Shown: positions 26,593 through 35,310 of the stretch, piece after piece
How positions within the stretch are numbered: the first letter of the stretch is position 1
Layout of the letters: the number at the start of each line of letters is the position of its first letter
DNA from: an uncultured Paraprevotella sp.
GTDB taxonomy: Bacteria; Bacteroidota; Bacteroidia; Bacteroidales; Bacteroidaceae
Direction: 5' to 3'
DNA length: 52,603 nucleotides
Assembly (NCBI GenBank): GCA_944321345.1
Contig: CALUKY010000018.1
Coordinates: 1 to 52,603, forward strand
Notes under the pieces: generated by a model
What the model was told of the DNA's origin: nothing
The model's database searches: none
What the model saw: the letters and a program-made list of their open reading frames with translations, nothing else
Translations under genes and position numbers: made by a program

Positions 26593-26800
26593 TAGGATGC
26601 TTTTTGCAAAAGTTTTACAATAAGATAAAGATTTTAATAAACGGCAAACTGTAAAAGGATTGTAACCAGATGGTCATCGGTTTGCGAATTTATTGTGATA
26701 TTCCGGTAACAGGAATGTGATTTTCTACTTTATGCCTTTGCCGGACGAAAAAGATCATGCAGAAAAACCGATAGAGCCTGGCAAAATATGAAACCGGCAG
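26593..26800. other. upstream region of the TonB-receptor operon, no gene
   Basis: This AT-rich stretch of about 200 bases holds no convincing reading frame. The words GTTTTACAAT and CTGTAAAAG on either side of position 26630 form a loose inverted pair that could be an operator, but this is weak. Confidence 0.3.
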
Positions 26801-26806
26801 TTATAA

Positions 26807-26856
26807 GAAAACAGGATTCAGTTATAAGAAGAAAACTATAACCGAATCCTGTTTTT
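26807..26856 (-). terminator. terminator after the small NTF2-like lipoprotein gene
   Basis: A stem of AAAACAGGATTC with GAATCCTGTTTT, extended by GTTATA/TATAAC, is followed on the minus strand by TTTTCTTAT. Confidence 0.8.
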
Positions 26857-26966
26857 AATTATACAAAATTTGCGAAAGTCTTTTTATCCGTTCGCAAATT
26901 TTAGTGGTTATTGGTGAAATCCTGAAATTGTGTCGTTTCGTCCAACGGATATATTCTTATTTAAAA

Positions 26967-27359
26967 TCATTCCTCAATATACCAGGCGTCACCACATTTT
27001 ACTACCTTGACAAATTCCTTTTTCTGTTCCTCTTCGTTGTCACGACTTATCAGGTTGTAAGTTACGCTGGCTTCTTTATCGCTGTCATCATATTCAAATT
27101 TTACAAGCTCACATTCCAGTCCGCTGATCGGATAAAAAAGACTCATCATGTTTGCTTCTGATTCTGCCTCCTCATCAGTCAAAGGAACTCCGTCTCTACA
27201 TATAAGCTTGGCTGCTTTTTCATAATTTTTGTCTTCTATGGCTTCTGCATAATTTTCAAAAGCCTCCTTTGCAAAATCCTCATCTGTTTTTTCACAAGAT
27301 CCAAAAATCAATGCCAATGCTAAAACTCCAAAATACTTTAATGTTTTCATAAGATTCAT
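26967..27359 (-). CDS. small lipoprotein, DUF4878/NTF2-like
   Basis: This is a 130-residue lipoprotein with its signal peptide ending in FGSC (Cys22). The mature part (FAKEAFENYAEAIEDKNYEK, a mixed middle, then EFVKVVKCGDAWYIEE) has the helix-then-curved-sheet pattern of NTF2-like DUF4878 lipoproteins, which are of unknown function and common in Bacteroidales. An in-frame ATG at 27350 is an alternative start. It is monocistronic, with its own -7 box and terminator. Confidence 0.75.
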   Translation of the reverse strand: MNLMKTLKYFGVLALALIFGSCEKTDEDFAKEAFENYAEAIEDKNYEKAAKLICRDGVPLTDEEAESEANMMSLFYPISGLECELVKFEYDDSDKEASVTYNLISRDNEEEQKKEFVKVVKCGDAWYIEE

Positions 27360-27441
27360 TTTTTTATTTATAGTGATACTTTAATGATAAGAATCCGTCT
27401 GGAAAAATTGATTCAGGCCAGATTTAAAACTTAATTTTTTG

Positions 27442-27449
27442 CAAAAGTA
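27442..27449 (-). promoter_or_regulatory. -7 box for the small NTF2-like lipoprotein gene
   Basis: On the minus strand this reads TACTTTTG, a match to TAnnTTTG, about 83 bases before the start codon. Confidence 0.45.
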
Positions 27450-27601
27450 CTGATTGTATGAAATGCTAGTCAGTCCTTTTGAATCCTTTTCTTGCACCAA
27501 ATAAAAGAATGTTGGGTGTGAGATGGGTATGAAATCATAATTTCGTTATATCAATAGCATAAATCTTTTTTCGTTATTACTCTGTTTTCAAGTATTTTTC
27601 T

Positions 27602-27609
27602 TAATTTTG
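27602..27609 (+). promoter_or_regulatory. -7 box for the DUF1349 gene
   Basis: TAATTTTG matches TAnnTTTG and ends only 5 bases before the ATG at 27615, implying a nearly leaderless transcript. Confidence 0.45.
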
Positions 27610-27614
27610 GAATT

Positions 27615-28220
27615 ATGAAACTAGATATCAACAAATTCAAATGGACACGCAATCCGCAAAGTTGCGTCATTAAAGGAGAGATAATTGAAATGGTCACGAA
27701 ACCAAAAACCGATCTTTGGCAACGTACCTATTATCATTTCCAAAACGATAATGCTCCTGTATTTCAAATGGAAACTGAAGAGAAATTCTTCAGTTTTACA
27801 GTAAAAACCGACTTTACAGAAAGTCACCACCGCTTTGATCAATGTGGTGTTGTCATATATCTTGACAGCGAGAACTGGTTAAAGGGAAGTGTCGAATACG
27901 AGAACGAAAAATTTCAGCATCTGGGCAGTGTGGTAACAAACAGTGGCTATTCAGATTGGGCTACAACTGCCATTGATGCCGAAATAAAGACGATGTGGTA
28001 TCGCCTTTCCCGGCGTGAAGATGATTATTGTATCGAATGCTCTCAAGATGGTGAACACTTCACGCAAATGCGTATTTGTCATATGCACCATGGAGGAGGA
28101 AGAATACAGTTCGGAATCTATGCCTGCTCGCCTGAAGATTCATCATTCAAAGCGGTTTTTAGCAATATGAAACTGACCGAATGTGTTTGGAAGGCCCATG
28201 ATGGGCACCAGCCTGATTGA
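27615..28220 (+). CDS. DUF1349 family protein (concanavalin A-like fold)
   Basis: This is a 201-residue cytoplasmic protein without a signal peptide. The sequence LWQRTYYHFQNDNAPVF, then FDQCGVVIYLDSENWLKGSV, KTMWYRLSRREDDYCIECS and IQFGIYACSPEDSSFKAVF follow DUF1349, a beta-sandwich family related to lectin/glucanase folds (YwiB/YpiA-like annotations exist). The biochemical role is unknown. It is monocistronic. The promoter lies so close that there is almost no leader. Confidence 0.88.
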   Translation: MKLDINKFKWTRNPQSCVIKGEIIEMVTKPKTDLWQRTYYHFQNDNAPVFQMETEEKFFSFTVKTDFTESHHRFDQCGVVIYLDSENWLKGSVEYENEKFQHLGSVVTNSGYSDWATTAIDAEIKTMWYRLSRREDDYCIECSQDGEHFTQMRICHMHHGGGRIQFGIYACSPEDSSFKAVFSNMKLTECVWKAHDGHQPD

Positions 28221-28235
28221 TGGGGTGCTGTTTTT
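28204..28235 (+). terminator. weak candidate terminator after the DUF1349 gene
   Basis: GGCACC and GGGTGC form a short stem with a 14-base loop, followed by TGTTTTT. It overlaps the end of the gene. The stem is short, so confidence is low. Confidence 0.3.
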
Positions 28236-28283
28236 CGGTTTCTCTCAGAAGGCTCATCAATGGGGGACCTTTTGGAGGAGTAA

Positions 28284-28330
28284 AAGAAAAAAATAAAGGC
28301 TAACTTGCTTGTTTTTAAAGCAGTTAGCCA
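28284..28330 (-). terminator. tmRNA terminator
   Basis: On the minus strand, GGCTAACT pairs with AGTTAGCC and is followed by TTTATTTTTTTC, ten bases past the tmRNA 3' end. Confidence 0.85.
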
Positions 28331-28339
28331 ATAAAAATG

Positions 28340-28735
28340 TGGAGCTGGAGGGAATCGAACCCTCGTCCAAACAGGGAAATCACATGCTTTCTACACGCTT
28401 ATCCCGGCCTTCGGTTTTCGAGCAAAAGCAAGACCCGGGCCACCCACTTTTGCCTTATCCTCTAAATTTTCATCCCGCATGCGAGGCCATACGGAACTAT
28501 CCCCGATTTAGCTGCACCACTGTATCAGAATGCTTCGGAGCAACAGCTTCTGAGTGATGTCTCGTTTCAGCACCTGGTGCCGAAATAAAGGTAATCTACT
28601 GTACTTCGATTACGCAGCGAGAGCGTAGTTGTTTTCGCCAGATAAATTTCTGGTAACTGAGATTATAGAGGCAATCACCGACCCTCTGCGTGCTTACACG
28701 CCATTCCATCCTGCTGTCAAATCCGTGTCAACCCC
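28340..28735 (-). ncRNA. ssrA: tmRNA (transfer-messenger RNA)
   Basis: tmRNA rescues stalled ribosomes and adds a degradation tag. The 5' end GGGGTTGACACGG pairs with the 3' CAGCTCC to form a 7-bp acceptor stem. The 3' side carries a T-arm (GTTCGATTCCC), giving a tRNA-like domain. The tag frame on the minus strand (28613-28639, stop at 28610-28612) reads GENNYALAA, ending in the usual protease signal. The CCA is not encoded. It has its own consensus promoter and terminator. The length of about 396 bases is normal for Bacteroidota. Confidence 0.96.
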
Positions 28736-28751
28736 AAGATCTAATCTTTTG

Positions 28752-28782
28752 CAAAGATACATATAACTTCTGATTTGACAAA
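28752..28782 (-). promoter_or_regulatory. ssrA promoter
   Basis: On the minus strand, TTTG (28779-28782) and TATCTTTG (28752-28759) are 19 bases apart, an exact match to the Bacteroidota vegetative promoter. The predicted start is a few bases before the mature 5' end. Confidence 0.85.
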
Positions 28783-28941
28783 GATAATGAGTTAAAAATG
28801 TATTAAATCTTGTAAGATTCTTAATAGTGCATTCTTTATTTGTTTCTACCGAAAAAAAATGTTTAATTTGCAATCATTTAGGCAATAAAAAACAACAAAG
28901 AATCGTACCTAGAGTAGGGCTATTATGCCAAAGAAAAATAT

Positions 28942-29562
28942 ATGGTGAAGATGAAAGATGGAATGGGTTTATGGGAACGTGGTGTCAAACGATTGTTTGA
29001 CATTGTAGCTTCGTTTTTAGGATTAATTCTGCTTTCTCCGGTATTTCTGATCCTTTTTCTTTTGTTAAGGATGCGTTGTGAAGGTTCTGTTTTTTTCAGA
29101 CAGGAGCGTATCGGTTTTCGAGGGGCACCGTTTTACATTCTGAAATTCAGAACTATATCTGAGTCTGAGCATCAAATTTTGAAAGAAGGGCCTCTGTTAA
29201 CTGGAACAAACCATGTGATCGAAAATCCGCTTTGTCGCTTTTTGCGCGATCATCATTTGGATGAACTGCCGCAGTTGTGGAATGTTCTGATTGGAGATAT
29301 GTCCTTTGTCGGTCCACGTCCCGAGAGAAAGTTTTTTATAGATCAAATCATGTCTGTGAATCCAAATTATGAATATATTTATAAGATGCGTCCGGGGTTG
29401 ACGTCCTGGGCTACTTTATATAATGGATATACGGATACTTTGGAGAAAATGCTTATCCGTTTGGATATGGATCTGGACTATTATGTGCGTCGTTCTTTAT
29501 TGATAGATCTGAAAATAATTGTGACGACAGCGGCTTTTATAATAAACGGAAAAAAATTTTGA
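28942..29562 (+). CDS. initiating sugar transferase (bacterial sugar transferase / PglC-like)
   Basis: This 206-residue short-form polyprenyl-phosphate phosphoglycosyltransferase puts the first sugar-phosphate on undecaprenyl phosphate at the inner membrane. It has KRLFD (16-20), one hydrophobic re-entrant helix (about 20-43), FFRQERIGF and KFRT (68-71). DELPQLWNVL (107-116) holds the catalytic Asp-Glu, and FVGPRPE (122-128) follows. It lacks the N-terminal membrane bundle of WcaJ. It is the first gene of a polysaccharide cluster, 6 bases before the export gene. No clear promoter was found within the preceding 80 bases. Confidence 0.93.
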   Translation: MVKMKDGMGLWERGVKRLFDIVASFLGLILLSPVFLILFLLLRMRCEGSVFFRQERIGFRGAPFYILKFRTISESEHQILKEGPLLTGTNHVIENPLCRFLRDHHLDELPQLWNVLIGDMSFVGPRPERKFFIDQIMSVNPNYEYIYKMRPGLTSWATLYNGYTDTLEKMLIRLDMDLDYYVRRSLLIDLKIIVTTAAFIINGKKF

Positions 29563-29568
29563 TGCTTT

Positions 29569-32076
29569 ATGATAAAAAAAATCCTGGTAGTATTTTGTTT
29601 GTTTTGTGGTATTTCGCAAATGGTGCTTGCTCAAAGTTCTATGACCGATGAGCAAGTAATGCAATATGTAATCAGTGAGAATCAGAAAGGAACACCGCAG
29701 AATGAGATCATTGCAAATCTGATGAAACAGGGAGTGTCTTTGGATCAGATTGAACGGCTCAAAACCAAGTACTCCAAACAGAATAATGGTACTGTTTTAG
29801 GGGCTCAAGACTTGACGGGAGCTTCCCGCTTAAGACTCAATAGCACTAATGCAAAGGATCCGTTGAAAGGCAATGCCATGCGTCAGGGAGAAAAACAAGA
29901 CGTTGATCTTACTAAAATGTCGCCTTTGCAGCGTCAGCTGTATTTACAGGAGCAGCAGAGCATGTATCTGAACGGTCTGGATTTTGTTTTGCCTGATTCT
30001 GCCGCGATGTTTCAGGAGATGATGAACCCGAAGGTCGAAACAAATAAAAAGAAGATTTTCGGTCATGATATTTTCAACAAGGAGAATCTGACCTTTGAAA
30101 CGGATTTGAATATTCCTGCTCCGGATAATTATCGGTTAGGAGCAGGAGATGTCGTTTTTATTGATGTTTCCGGTACATCGCATTTTACAATAAATGGGGA
30201 AATTTCTCCGGAAGGAACTTTCTTTGCAGAAAATTATGGTCCGATTCAGATCGGAGGACTGACATTGGCGCAGGCCAATGAGTTGGTTCGTCATACTTTG
30301 GGTAAATATTTTGCCGGCTCCAAAATTTCACTTACCGTTGGACAGACACGCTCTATAACCGTTAATGTTATGGGAGAAGTCAATAAGCCGGGCACATATA
30401 CTTTATCTGCTTTCGCCAGCGTTTTTCATGCCTTGTATCAGGCTGGAGGCGCCAATGATATTGGTACTTTGAGAAATATCAAGGTGTATCGTAACAACCG
30501 CCTGATTTCAACCGTAGATATCTATGATTATATTTTTAACGGGAAGTTAACGGGAGATATTCGTCTGGCTACAAACGATGTGATTGTTGTCGGTCCATAC
30601 GAGTCTTTGGTTCAGGTTGCCGGAAAAGTAAAGCGTCCGATGTATTATGAGATGCGTCCGGAAGAGAGTGTGGCTACTTTATTGAAATATTCCGGTGGTT
30701 TTGCCGGAGATGCCTATCGTGATCAGGTGCGTTTGATCCGTACAAATTCAGGACGAAAGGAAGTTTTCAGTATTGGAGAGTTTCAGATGGGAACATTCCG
30801 GGTTGCTGATGGCGATTCGCTTTTTGTAGATTCAGTATTGGACCGTTATGCCAATATGGTAGAAATTAAAGGAGCTGTTTTCCGTCCGGGAATGTACCAG
30901 TTAGGAGGTAATATTGCGACAGTACGCCAGTTGATAGAACAGTCCGGCGGACTTTCCGAGGATGCTTTTACTGCACGTGCGGTGATGCATCGTCGCAGAG
31001 CCGATAGAACATTGGAAGTTATTGCAATTCCGGTCAAGGAAATTATGGCTCACGAGGTGCCTGATATTACCTTGAAGAATGAGGATATTTTATATATCCC
31101 CAGTCTCAAGGAGAGTCAGGATGAGCGGGTCTTGTCTATTTACGGTGAGGTTTATTACCCGGGAGTTTATCATTTTGCGGAGAATACCTGTATTGAAGAT
31201 CTGATCCTCCAGGCTGGAGGATTGAAAGATGCCGCATCCACCGTTAAGGTAGATGTGTCACGCCGTATCCGTAATGCAAAGTCGCAGACCCCGACATCTG
31301 TTGTAGCCGAAACCTATACGTTTGCTTTAAAAGACGGATTTGTGATTGAGGGTGAACCCGGTTTTAAATTGCAGCCATTTGATGAAGTATTTGTCAGAAA
31401 GAGCCCCGGATATGTGGAGCAGAAGCACATTACAATCGAGGGCGAGGTGGCTTTCGCCGGCACTTATGCTCTGACTACAAAGGCAGAGCGATTGAGTGAT
31501 TTGATTAAAATGGCCGGAGGACTTACGCCGGAAGCCTATCCCAAGGGTGCCCGACTGATCCGTACCCTGACCGAAGCCGAACGTATGAAGCAGCAGTCGT
31601 TGAAAAAGTTTATTGTTTCGAAAGATTCTACAGAGATCAAAAAGTTCGATTTGAATACAACTCGTTATGTAGGAATCAACTTGGACAAGGCTATTGAAAA
31701 CGAAGGCAGCGATGAATGGGATCTGGTTCTGCAGGATGGTGACCGTTTGATTATACCGCAGTATTCCAATGTTATAACCATTAATGGTGAAGTGTTGTAT
31801 CCTAATTCTGTTGCCTATATGCCGGGAAAAGGGTTGGACTATTATATAAATCAGGCTGGTGGTTTTAGTGCCAAGGCACGTAAGAGAAAGGTGTTTGCCG
31901 TGAATATGAACGGAACGGTAACTCGTGTCCGCAAGGCTAAAGACATACAGCCAGGGTGTGAAATTGTCGTGCCTACCAAGGAAGAGAAGAAGCGAGCCGT
32001 ATCTTTGGGTGAGATTCTGAGCATTGGTACAACAGCCGCTGCTTTGGGAACAATGATTTCTACTTTGGTTAAGTAG
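29569..32076 (+). CDS. polysaccharide export protein with multiple SLBB domains (Wza-like)
   Basis: This is an 835-residue export protein. It has a signal peptide (MIKKILVVFCLFCGISQMVLA) and a long helical lead. The Poly_export domain (about 195-270: YRLGAGDVVFIDVSGTSHF) is followed by about six SLBB repeats marked by repeated VxGEVxxPGxY motifs (VNVMGEVNKPGTYTL, VEIKGAVFRPGMYQL, LSIYGEVYYPGVYHF, ITIEGEVAFAGTYAL, ITINGEVLYPNSVAY). The C-terminal hydrophobic stretch may cross the outer membrane. It is more than twice the length of E. coli Wza, like other Bacteroidota export proteins. It has no lipobox cysteine. It should form the outer-membrane channel of the cluster. Confidence 0.92.
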   Translation: MIKKILVVFCLFCGISQMVLAQSSMTDEQVMQYVISENQKGTPQNEIIANLMKQGVSLDQIERLKTKYSKQNNGTVLGAQDLTGASRLRLNSTNAKDPLKGNAMRQGEKQDVDLTKMSPLQRQLYLQEQQSMYLNGLDFVLPDSAAMFQEMMNPKVETNKKKIFGHDIFNKENLTFETDLNIPAPDNYRLGAGDVVFIDVSGTSHFTINGEISPEGTFFAENYGPIQIGGLTLAQANELVRHTLGKYFAGSKISLTVGQTRSITVNVMGEVNKPGTYTLSAFASVFHALYQAGGANDIGTLRNIKVYRNNRLISTVDIYDYIFNGKLTGDIRLATNDVIVVGPYESLVQVAGKVKRPMYYEMRPEESVATLLKYSGGFAGDAYRDQVRLIRTNSGRKEVFSIGEFQMGTFRVADGDSLFVDSVLDRYANMVEIKGAVFRPGMYQLGGNIATVRQLIEQSGGLSEDAFTARAVMHRRRADRTLEVIAIPVKEIMAHEVPDITLKNEDILYIPSLKESQDERVLSIYGEVYYPGVYHFAENTCIEDLILQAGGLKDAASTVKVDVSRRIRNAKSQTPTSVVAETYTFALKDGFVIEGEPGFKLQPFDEVFVRKSPGYVEQKHITIEGEVAFAGTYALTTKAERLSDLIKMAGGLTPEAYPKGARLIRTLTEAERMKQQSLKKFIVSKDSTEIKKFDLNTTRYVGINLDKAIENEGSDEWDLVLQDGDRLIIPQYSNVITINGEVLYPNSVAYMPGKGLDYYINQAGGFSAKARKRKVFAVNMNGTVTRVRKAKDIQPGCEIVVPTKEEKKRAVSLGEILSIGTTAAALGTMISTLVK

Positions 32077-32114
32077 GAGAATATATAGAATATAGATTTC
32101 AAAGAATTGGAAAT

Positions 32115-33164
32115 ATGAAGGAAAAATCAAATAGATTTAAACTGTTGCATGGAGAATTAAAGTTTGATGCTTTATTTAAACTCATGTGGAGTTTTCGTAA
32201 ATTATATCTGATTAATTTAGGCATCGCGTTTGTCATAGCGGTGATTTATGCCTTCAGTTTGCCTCGGTATTACGAAACTAAAGTCTTGCTTGCTCCTGAG
32301 TATTCCAGCGGGAGCAGTAACCTTGGAGGGTTGGGAGGTTTGGCTTCTTTAGCGGGAATCAATATCGGTAGTATGGGAGGAGAGGATGCAATTGTTCCTA
32401 CGTTATACCCGGATTTGATTGCTTCTACTGACTTCTTGATTTCGCTGTTTGATGTTCAGATTATTACCAAGGATTCCGCTTATCAGGGATCGCTGAAGAA
32501 ATATATGCAAACCGAACAGAAGGTACCTTGGTGGACTCAGGGTATGGCTTCTGTCAAGCGTCTTTTTAAGAGTTCTGAGGGTGCAGAACGCGAAGTTCTG
32601 CACCCGGATCCATTCTTTTTGTCTAAGGCTGATATGATTCTGGCAAAAAATATTGGCGGCAAGTTTGAATGTGTCGTAGATAAGAAAACCAACGTCATTA
32701 CATTGCAGGCAACGGATCAGGACCCTTTGGTTTCTGCTTTGCTTGTAGATACGGTGCGTGTTCGTTTGCAGGATTTTATTATTGAGTATCGTACGCAGAA
32801 AGCCCGCAATGATTTGAAACATATACAGGTGCTTCGCGATGAGGCTGAGAAGAACTATAAGAAAAATTTGCGGCAGTATACTGCCTATGCCGATGCGAAT
32901 AGGGGGTTGGTATTGCAAACAGATTTATCGCGGTTGGATGAATTGAAAAATGCGACACAGACCTCATACAATATTTACAATCAGTTGGTACAGCAGGTCG
33001 AATTGGCAAAATCCAAGGTACTGGAGCGTACTCCTGCATTTACGGTCATTCAGAATGCCACTGTACCCGTATTGCCTGCAGGTCCAAAACGTTCTCTGAT
33101 TGTCATTGCATTCTGTATGCTTTGCTTTTTGGGTACTACGGTGTATATCGTCATCAAGAATTAA
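32115..33164 (+). CDS. Wzz-type chain-length determinant protein
   Basis: This 349-residue inner-membrane co-polymerase has one N-terminal membrane helix (about 30-50), a large periplasmic helical domain with a coiled coil (about 240-285), and a second helix at the C-terminus (about 325-345) preceded by the Pro-rich VPVLPAGPKRSLI. This Wzz/GumC layout sets polysaccharide length. No BY-kinase P-loop domain is fused, unlike the Wzc proteins of many capsules, and no separate kinase gene was seen. It lies 38 bases after the export gene and 12 bases before the EpsG-like gene. Confidence 0.9.
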   Translation: MKEKSNRFKLLHGELKFDALFKLMWSFRKLYLINLGIAFVIAVIYAFSLPRYYETKVLLAPEYSSGSSNLGGLGGLASLAGINIGSMGGEDAIVPTLYPDLIASTDFLISLFDVQIITKDSAYQGSLKKYMQTEQKVPWWTQGMASVKRLFKSSEGAEREVLHPDPFFLSKADMILAKNIGGKFECVVDKKTNVITLQATDQDPLVSALLVDTVRVRLQDFIIEYRTQKARNDLKHIQVLRDEAEKNYKKNLRQYTAYADANRGLVLQTDLSRLDELKNATQTSYNIYNQLVQQVELAKSKVLERTPAFTVIQNATVPVLPAGPKRSLIVIAFCMLCFLGTTVYIVIKN

Positions 33165-33176
33165 GAGCGGTGCGGT

Positions 33177-34220
33177 ATGCTTGTAGTAGGCATTATATAT
33201 ACATTTGCGTTGTGGTTGTCTTTTTTTGTCTTTTTCGAAGACAAGAAAGATGCCTATACACGTGGTATTTTTGTTACGGTTATTGTACTGCTTTGCACTC
33301 TGGTGGCTTTCCGTCCTATCGGTTCGGATCATGATTCCCGGACTTATGTGGTGATTTACAATGATCTCCGTCAGGAATTCATTGAGGTTTCTTTTGCATG
33401 GATTGTGAATTTTGTTCACTGGACCTTCAATGATGTTCGTTGGGTATTTATTATCTATGCCATATTGTCGGTCCCGTTACATGGAATGGGAATTCAAAAG
33501 CTCTCTCCCGAAATATTATTGTCCGTGCTGTTGTGGCTTTCTCATTATTTTCTGATCCAGGACTTTACCCAGATTCGTGTGGCTGTGGCAACCGGATTGA
33601 TGATGATCGGATTGCCCTATCTGGTCAATAAGCAGCGTTTAAAGTACCTGTTGTTTGCGGGCTTGGCTGTATTTGCACATTACTCGGCTGCGGCATTTCT
33701 TCCGTTCGTATTCTTTTCGAACAGGAAGATGGGTAAAATGGGCCGGATTTTTTTAGGTGGTATTGTCGTTTTCGCTTATTTGCTTTATTTTGCAGATGTG
33801 AATTTGATAACCTCCATGCCGATACCATATTTTCAGAACAAGCTTGATGATTATGAACGTTTGCGCGACACGGGTATGTTGGGCGAAACAATCAACGTCT
33901 TCAATGTTATATTCTTGTTCCGTATATTTTTGTTCTTCCTGTTTTTGATTAAATATGAAAGAATAGTGGCATATCATCCAAACGTAACTATTTTATTGAA
34001 GATCTATTGTCTGTCGCTTTTCAGTTTTGTGGGATTGGCAACTATTCCGATCATCGCGGGTCGTGTGTGTGAGCTGTATGGAATTATTGAGATTGTTCTT
34101 TTTCCGATGCTGGTTTGCCTGATACGGCCTGTTTTTGTCGGACGCCTGTTTTTGGTCCTTTTTGCATTAGGATTGTTATCCATGAACATTTGGTATAATA
34201 AGATGTTAAACTTTATTTGA
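33177..34220 (+). CDS. EpsG family membrane protein (putative Wzy-type polymerase)
   Basis: This is a 347-residue polytopic membrane protein with about ten helices. It has the EpsG-family pattern of an early RPIGSDHDSRTYVVIYNDL loop and a central HYFLIQDFTQIRVAVATGLM followed by FAHYSAAAFLPF. EpsG-type proteins are thought to polymerise lipid-linked repeat units in the periplasm. It overlaps the ORF of the next glycosyltransferase only if a TTG start is used; with the ATG the genes are 2 bases apart. No classic Wzy signature can be checked by eye. Confidence 0.85.
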   Translation: MLVVGIIYTFALWLSFFVFFEDKKDAYTRGIFVTVIVLLCTLVAFRPIGSDHDSRTYVVIYNDLRQEFIEVSFAWIVNFVHWTFNDVRWVFIIYAILSVPLHGMGIQKLSPEILLSVLLWLSHYFLIQDFTQIRVAVATGLMMIGLPYLVNKQRLKYLLFAGLAVFAHYSAAAFLPFVFFSNRKMGKMGRIFLGGIVVFAYLLYFADVNLITSMPIPYFQNKLDDYERLRDTGMLGETINVFNVIFLFRIFLFFLFLIKYERIVAYHPNVTILLKIYCLSLFSFVGLATIPIIAGRVCELYGIIEIVLFPMLVCLIRPVFVGRLFLVLFALGLLSMNIWYNKMLNFI

Positions 34221-34222
34221 TT

Positions 34223-35161
34223 ATGCAGCATTCAACTTCTTGCATTGATATCTTGTTGGCTACCTATAATGGAGCACGTTATTTGCCACAGCAGATTCAT
34301 TCCTTATTGACTCAAACCTATGTTCATTGGAATCTGTTTGTGCATGATGACGGTTCTTCCGATGAAACAAGAGAACTGTTGGAGTATTATGCGTCTATAG
34401 ATAATAGAATTCATATTATTGATGAAGGTAAGGTTCTTAAAAGCGCTTCTGAGAATTTTATGTATCTGCTTCAGTTTTCTACATCCGATTTCTGCATCTG
34501 CTGTGATCAGGATGACATTTGGTTTGAGAATAAGCTGCAGGTACTATATGACGCGATAAAAGACCGTAATCAAAAAATACCTCAGGCTGTTTATGGTAAC
34601 GGATACATGTATTTCTCTGATCAGGGGCGTGTTGAAGGACGCTCTGTCTTGAAGGCACCGGAAAGATTGGAGGATGTTCTGTTTTTGAATGGGGGTATTC
34701 AGGGATGTGCGATACTTTTTAATCGGGCCATGCGTGATCTCTGCCTGGACCGCCCTTCGTTTGTTGTCATGCACGATCATCTGTTCACCTTGGTTGCCTT
34801 GACCTTTGGCGAATTTACTTATGTAGACCGTTTCTTGATGTTATACCGCCGTCATGAGGCTACCGTTACAGATGCATTTGCCGGTGATTTCAAACAGAAA
34901 ACGGTGGCTTTTGCACGTAAAAAAAATACGCCTTTGCTTGAAATAAATCATTATCATGCCCTAAAGGATTTTTATCATCATTATGGTCACAAAATGAATG
35001 AGCAGTCAAAGAAAAGTTTTGAGCTGCTTTTTTCCTTGGAGAAAAATATAAAATTAATCCGTTTTTTTAAAATATTTCGGGGAGGTTTTCGTTTGTATAA
35101 TAAAAGGTATTTGCTATTATGCAAACTGGTTATCCGTCCTTTTATTGGAGTTAAAGGATAG
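34223..35161 (+). CDS. glycosyltransferase family 2 (rhamnosyltransferase-like)
   Basis: This is a 312-residue GT-A fold enzyme with IDILLATYNGARYLPQQI, FVHDDGSSDETREL and the metal-binding CCDQDDIWFENKL. The GT2 group that reads ATYNG..Y...Q and DQDDxW includes many rhamnosyltransferases, but the donor is not certain. The ATG at 34223 is chosen over a TTG at 34217. It follows the EpsG-like gene almost directly and ends 150 bases before the next gene, where a promoter lies. Confidence 0.88.
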   Translation: MQHSTSCIDILLATYNGARYLPQQIHSLLTQTYVHWNLFVHDDGSSDETRELLEYYASIDNRIHIIDEGKVLKSASENFMYLLQFSTSDFCICCDQDDIWFENKLQVLYDAIKDRNQKIPQAVYGNGYMYFSDQGRVEGRSVLKAPERLEDVLFLNGGIQGCAILFNRAMRDLCLDRPSFVVMHDHLFTLVALTFGEFTYVDRFLMLYRRHEATVTDAFAGDFKQKTVAFARKKNTPLLEINHYHALKDFYHHYGHKMNEQSKKSFELLFSLEKNIKLIRFFKIFRGGFRLYNKRYLLLCKLVIRPFIGVKG

Positions 35162-35209
35162 AAATACTATTAAAAAAAGCAGATATATCATTGAACCTGT
35201 TCAAATGAA

Positions 35210-35240
35210 CTTGTTTTCCGGCGTGAATTTTGTATATTTG
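35210..35240 (+). promoter_or_regulatory. internal promoter in the polysaccharide cluster
   Basis: CTTG (35210-35213) and TATATTTG (35233-35240) are 19 bases apart, a good Bacteroidota promoter match. It would allow the following glycosyltransferase gene to be expressed separately. Confidence 0.65.
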
Positions 35241-35310
35241 CATATATAAGTGGCAGGGCAATCTTTAATGAAGATTCTGCTTTGCTGAAAATATTTTACA
35301 GTATATACAT

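Noticed and set aside
28340-28370. tRNA-like 3' half with GTTCGATTCCC
   Set aside because: It is the tRNA-like domain of tmRNA; the tag frame and paired acceptor ends identify the whole gene.
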